DNA of 64,000 nucleotides from assembly GCA_050247135.1 (NCBI GenBank), contig JBFWUT010000015.1:1-64000 (forward strand), in the 5' to 3' direction. The translations under genes and the position numbers were made by a program. This DNA is from Berkiella sp050247135. Its GTDB lineage: Bacteria; Pseudomonadota; Gammaproteobacteria; Berkiellales; Berkiellaceae. The notes under the pieces were generated by a model. The model was not told the origin of the DNA. It made no database searches and saw nothing but the letters and a program-made list of their open reading frames with translations. This document shows positions 60,995 to 64,000 of the stretch, piece by piece. The first letter of the stretch is position 1. Every line of letters starts with the position of its first letter.

Positions 60995-62758
60995 TTAGTA
61001 TACTCTCTCTTTAGGTTCAAACGCAGGCACGGTTAGCGGCTTCATATTCACCGCCCGATACCCAATGCTGTCATCCGCAAAATACAGCGTATGCTTTAAC
61101 CAGTTCTTATCATCACGATCTGGGAAATCTTCTCGTGAATGCGCCCCACGGCTTTCTTGACGCGCACTTGCCGACACTGCTGTAGCAATGGCTACTGCCA
61201 TGAGATTATCTAATTCCAAGGCTTCAACACGAGCGGTATTGAAGATTTTGCTTTTATCAGCAAGTGAAGCATAAGACAAACGCTCACGAAGCTGTTTTAA
61301 CTTCACCACGCCTTCATCCATTACTTTTTGTGTTCTAAACACGCTGAAATCATTCTGCATGATTTTTTTCATTTCACTGCGGATAGCATAAACACTCTCG
61401 CCACCTTTTAATTGATCCCAACGGCGCAGACGCGCCAGGGCTTTTTCAATATCATCCGTTGTGACTCGCGCCTCTTCCATACCTTCATTCAATGCATCTT
61501 CTAAATGTAATCCTGCTGCGCGTCCAAAAACCACGAGATCGAGCAAGGAATTTCCGCCCAAACGATTAGCGCCATGCACCGATACACAGGCGCATTCACC
61601 CACCGCGTATAAGCCATGCACTGGTGTCGACTCGCCATTTTTGTTGGTCATCATCACTTGACCATGCACATTGGTGGGGATCCCGCCCATCATGTAATGG
61701 CACGTAGGCACTACAGGGATAGGATCTTTGATAGGATCCGCATTCGCAAACGTGATCGAGAGTTCCCGAATGCCAGGTAATCTAGTTTTGATCACATCTT
61801 CGCCTAAATGATCGAGCTTGAGTAAAACGTGATCGCCTTTAGGACCACAACCGCGACCTTCACGGATTTCAATCGCCATTGAGCGAGAAACCACATCGCG
61901 AGATGCTAAGTCTTTGGCATGCGGGGCATAGCGCTCCATAAAGCGTTCGCCATTTTTATTTAAGAGGTACCCGCCCTCTCCCCGGCAGCCTTCGGTGACT
62001 AACACACCCGCCCCAGCAATGCCGGTGGGATGAAATTGCCACATCTCCATATCCTGCACAGCAAATCCAGCCCGCAGTAGCATGCCCACACCATCTCCCG
62101 TGTTAATGAGTGCGTTGGTGGTGGAATTAAAAATTTGCCCCGCGCCACCTGTGGCAAATACCACGGCTTTGCTGCGCATGAATAATACTTCGCCATTTTC
62201 AATATTCATCACCACAACGCCGGCAATCACATCGTTCTGTGCTTTGACGAGATCGATGGCATACCATTCGCTAAACACGGCAACTTTAGCTTCAACATTT
62301 TTTTGATATAAGGTATGAAGCAGCGCATGACCTGTGCGATCGGCTGCAGCTGCCGTTCTGGTAGCTTGCTCGCCACCAAAATTCTTCGACTGACCACCAA
62401 AGGGCCGTTGATAAATTTTACCGTTATCCATTCGGGAAAACGGCAGCCCCATATGTTCTAGTTCATAGACCACTTCAGGACCAACACGACACATATATTC
62501 AATGCAATCTTGATCGCCTAAATAATCTGAACCCTTAACGGTATCGAACATGTGCCATTGCCAGTTATCTTCATGCTGATTGCCTAAAGATACCGTAATG
62601 CCTCCTTGAGCAGAAACCGTATGCGAACGCGTAGGGAAAACTTTAGAAACTAAAGCGACATTTTTGCCAGCCTTTGCTAATTCCAACGATGCGCGCATGC
62701 CAGCACCGCCTGCACCAATAATAATTGCGTCGAATGAACGCTCTCCAGGAACTACCAT
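60995..62758 (-). CDS. sdhA: Succinate dehydrogenase flavoprotein subunit
   Basis: The 587-aa protein has the FAD-binding IIGAGGAGMRASLELAKAG (in parts), the covalent-FAD His in RSHTVSAQGG, HPTGIAGAGVLVTEG and the catalytic RYAPHAKDLASRDVVSR and GVHGANRLGGNSL-like region (VSVHGANRLGGNSLLD). It oxidises succinate to fumarate. TGAGGA directly abuts the ATG at 62758, an unusually short spacing, so the start may lie slightly downstream. It follows sdhD by 7 nt. Confidence 0.97.
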   Translation of the reverse strand: MVVPGERSFDAIIIGAGGAGMRASLELAKAGKNVALVSKVFPTRSHTVSAQGGITVSLGNQHEDNWQWHMFDTVKGSDYLGDQDCIEYMCRVGPEVVYELEHMGLPFSRMDNGKIYQRPFGGQSKNFGGEQATRTAAAADRTGHALLHTLYQKNVEAKVAVFSEWYAIDLVKAQNDVIAGVVVMNIENGEVLFMRSKAVVFATGGAGQIFNSTTNALINTGDGVGMLLRAGFAVQDMEMWQFHPTGIAGAGVLVTEGCRGEGGYLLNKNGERFMERYAPHAKDLASRDVVSRSMAIEIREGRGCGPKGDHVLLKLDHLGEDVIKTRLPGIRELSITFANADPIKDPIPVVPTCHYMMGGIPTNVHGQVMMTNKNGESTPVHGLYAVGECACVSVHGANRLGGNSLLDLVVFGRAAGLHLEDALNEGMEEARVTTDDIEKALARLRRWDQLKGGESVYAIRSEMKKIMQNDFSVFRTQKVMDEGVVKLKQLRERLSYASLADKSKIFNTARVEALELDNLMAVAIATAVSASARQESRGAHSREDFPDRDDKNWLKHTLYFADDSIGYRAVNMKPLTVPAFEPKERVY

Positions 62759-62765
62759 TCCTCAA

Positions 62766-63098
62766 TTACCCCCACAGAACAAAAATGCCCCAAATCACAT
62801 AACCAAATAGCGTAAATAGAATAACCCCTTCTAAGAGATAACGCAGTAGCGGGGGCTTAACATAATCTGTCAACACGGTCCAAAGGCCAACCCAAGCATG
62901 AAAGGCAATACTCACCAGCGCAAATAATGTGCTGATTTGCATCCAAGGACTGGAAAATAACATTAACCAACTTTCATAAGTCACTTGATGTTGAGCGATA
63001 ACCCAGCCCAACAAAAATAACGTATAACCTGCTAAAAAAACGGCCGTGTAACGTTGAACTAACCAATCACGGAGTCCTGTTCCACCTAAACTACTCAT
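62766..63098 (-). CDS. sdhD: Succinate dehydrogenase membrane anchor subunit D
   Basis: The 110-aa protein has three membrane helices (about 15-34, 55-77 and 86-108). SIAFHAWVGLWTVLTDYVKP contains the heme-ligand His and the quinone-site Asp-Tyr. With SdhC it anchors SdhAB. Its start overlaps the sdhC stop by 4 nt. Confidence 0.95.
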   Translation of the reverse strand: MSSLGGTGLRDWLVQRYTAVFLAGYTLFLLGWVIAQHQVTYESWLMLFSSPWMQISTLFALVSIAFHAWVGLWTVLTDYVKPPLLRYLLEGVILFTLFGYVIWGIFVLWG

Positions 63099-63481
63099 AG
63101 GGCAACTCCCCCCACTTCGTATGCAACAAAAATGACTAGCAACAACGTGACAAGGATGACTAATCTAGCACTGAAGCGTGCGGCCACTTTCGATTCGCCC
63201 ACATGCAAATCCATCAGTAGGTGGCGAAATCCCGCCAATAAATGAAAAATCAAACCCGCAGCAGACAAAATCACCAATGCTTTGCACCACGGTAATTGCG
63301 CATAATCTTTTAAAACATTAAATCCCTCGGGAGAAATCAGCGACAGCTGTAATGCCCAAAGAAAAAAGGGAATTAGTAAGAAAACTAATATGCCTGAAAG
63401 GCGATGCGTAATAGAAACTAGCGCACCAATCGGCAACTGAATGCTGAGGGGATTGATATTACGGGGTCGTTTTGTTTGCAC
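63095..63481 (-). CDS. sdhC: Succinate dehydrogenase cytochrome b556 subunit
   Basis: The 128-aa protein has RPRNINPLSIQLPIGALVSITHRLSG (in parts), the standard SdhC opening with the quinone-site Ser and Arg, and HLLAGFRHLLMD with the heme-ligand His. Three membrane helices are visible. It opens the sdhCDAB operon, divergent from gltA across 217 bp that must hold both promoters. Confidence 0.96.
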   Translation of the reverse strand: MQTKRPRNINPLSIQLPIGALVSITHRLSGILVFLLIPFFLWALQLSLISPEGFNVLKDYAQLPWCKALVILSAAGLIFHLLAGFRHLLMDLHVGESKVAARFSARLVILVTLLLVIFVAYEVGGVAL

Positions 63482-63698
63482 GCTGAATCATCCTAAAGTC
63501 ACTGTAAACAGCACAAAAGCCAAGTCAAAGAGTATATACCGCCAGCCTGTTAAGATGCGAGTCATCCTATTTTAGAAGGGATAGGATAAAAGATCAGTCT
63601 GTGCTTAATAACTTTGCCCCCACTAGTCTTCTCCTATTGTCTACCCTTATATATACTCCCTGTACCCAAGTAAACGATGAACTATCTAAGGAGCCGCT

Positions 63699-64000
63699 AT
63701 GGCTGATAACTCTGCCAAACTGTCCTTACCAGGCAAAGAAAATCTAGAGCTTCCTATTCTGAAAGGAACCATTGGACCAGATGTCATCGATATCGGCGAA
63801 CTGAGTAAGTTAGATGTTTTTACATATGACCCCGGATTTCGCTCAACGGCCGCTTGTGAATCCAAAATCACTTTTATCGACGGTAACAAGGGGTTATTGC
63901 TCCATCGTGGCTATCCCATCGAGCAGCTGGCCGATCATTCCGATTTCTTAGAAGTCTGCTATTTGTTGTTATTTGGTGAACTTCCTACTCAGACGCAAAA
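63699..64000 (+). CDS. gltA: Citrate synthase, 3' end cut off
   Basis: The first 100 residues are visible from ATG 63699, with AAGGAG about 6 nt upstream. GTIGPDVIDIG, YDPGFRSTAACESKITFIDG (in parts), LLHRGYPIEQLA and YLLLFGELP match type II citrate synthases. It joins acetyl-CoA and oxaloacetate. A TATACT hexamer at 63652-63657 may be its -10 element, but no good -35 is seen. The gene continues beyond the window. Confidence 0.96.
   Translation, partial: MADNSAKLSLPGKENLELPILKGTIGPDVIDIGELSKLDVFTYDPGFRSTAACESKITFIDGNKGLLLHRGYPIEQLADHSDFLEVCYLLLFGELPTQTQ

Overview
The window looks like the chromosome of a host-associated gammaproteobacterium, most likely in the Legionellales (Legionella/Coxiella/Berkiella neighbourhood). 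The reasons are moderate-to-low GC, classical gammaproteobacterial gene order (gyrA-serC-aroA-cmk-rpsA-lapA-lapB-pyrF; gltA divergent from sdhCDAB-sucABCD; trpS-scpA-scpB-rluB; ubiG-HAD phosphatase-yciK), a tRNA-Asn fragment of gammaproteobacterial type, and eukaryote-like protein domains such as RhoGAP and Sel1. The genus assignment is inference; no rRNA or other strong marker is present.

Region 1 (1-9518) is an integrated element. It holds a Fic protein cut by the left edge with two strong palindromes upstream, a complete tyrosine recombinase, an AlpA-like HTH protein, a replication-initiator-like protein, a TOPRIM/DnaB-type primase-helicase, several small unknowns, a folded non-coding stretch, a secreted Sel1-like protein and a secreted protein made of twelve 8-residue Tyr-x-Gly-Pro-Gly-Gly units. 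It ends at 9474-9518 in the 3' part of a tRNA-Asn gene (anticodon loop to CCA), which I read as the right attachment site. There are no capsid, tail or conjugation genes, so it resembles a P4-like satellite or a small genomic island.

Region 2 (9.5-27.9 kb) is accessory chromosome: a small Cys-rich secreted protein, an alpha/beta hydrolase, an MscS channel, a metal-dependent hydrolase, three class I methyltransferases (one fused to TPRs), a DUF2165 membrane protein, a GNAT enzyme, a hemerythrin-like protein, prmB, an APH-like kinase, and a four-gene partner-switching module (histidine kinase, receiver-PP2C phosphatase, RsbW-like kinase, STAS antagonist). Two genes near this module, at 19303 and 26018, encode proteins with recognisable eukaryotic-type RhoGAP domains including the arginine finger. 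They are the best candidates in the window for secreted host-manipulating effectors.

Region 3 (27.9-53.8 kb) is mostly core: galU and a WbpM/WbpL-type pair for surface polysaccharide, pyrF, lapB/lapA, rpsA, cmk, aroA, serC and gyrA on the minus strand. On the plus strand follow ubiG, a MupP/Gph-type phosphatase, a degenerate squalene/phytoene-synthase homologue, yciK and a diguanylate cyclase. Then come rluB-scpB-scpA-trpS (minus), septation protein A and a BolA protein (plus), an unknown protein with a good sigma70-like promoter, and a large disordered acidic/Ala-Lys-Glu-rich protein. A 145-bp sequence with 12-bp inverted ends lies between the wbpM- and wbpL-like genes.

Region 4 (53.9-64 kb) is the TCA cluster: sucD, sucC, sucB, sucA, sdhB, sdhA, sdhD and sdhC on the minus strand, divergent from gltA, which runs off the right edge. 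Together these supply citrate synthase, 2-oxoglutarate dehydrogenase E1/E2, succinyl-CoA ligase and succinate dehydrogenase; the E3 subunit (lpd) is not here.
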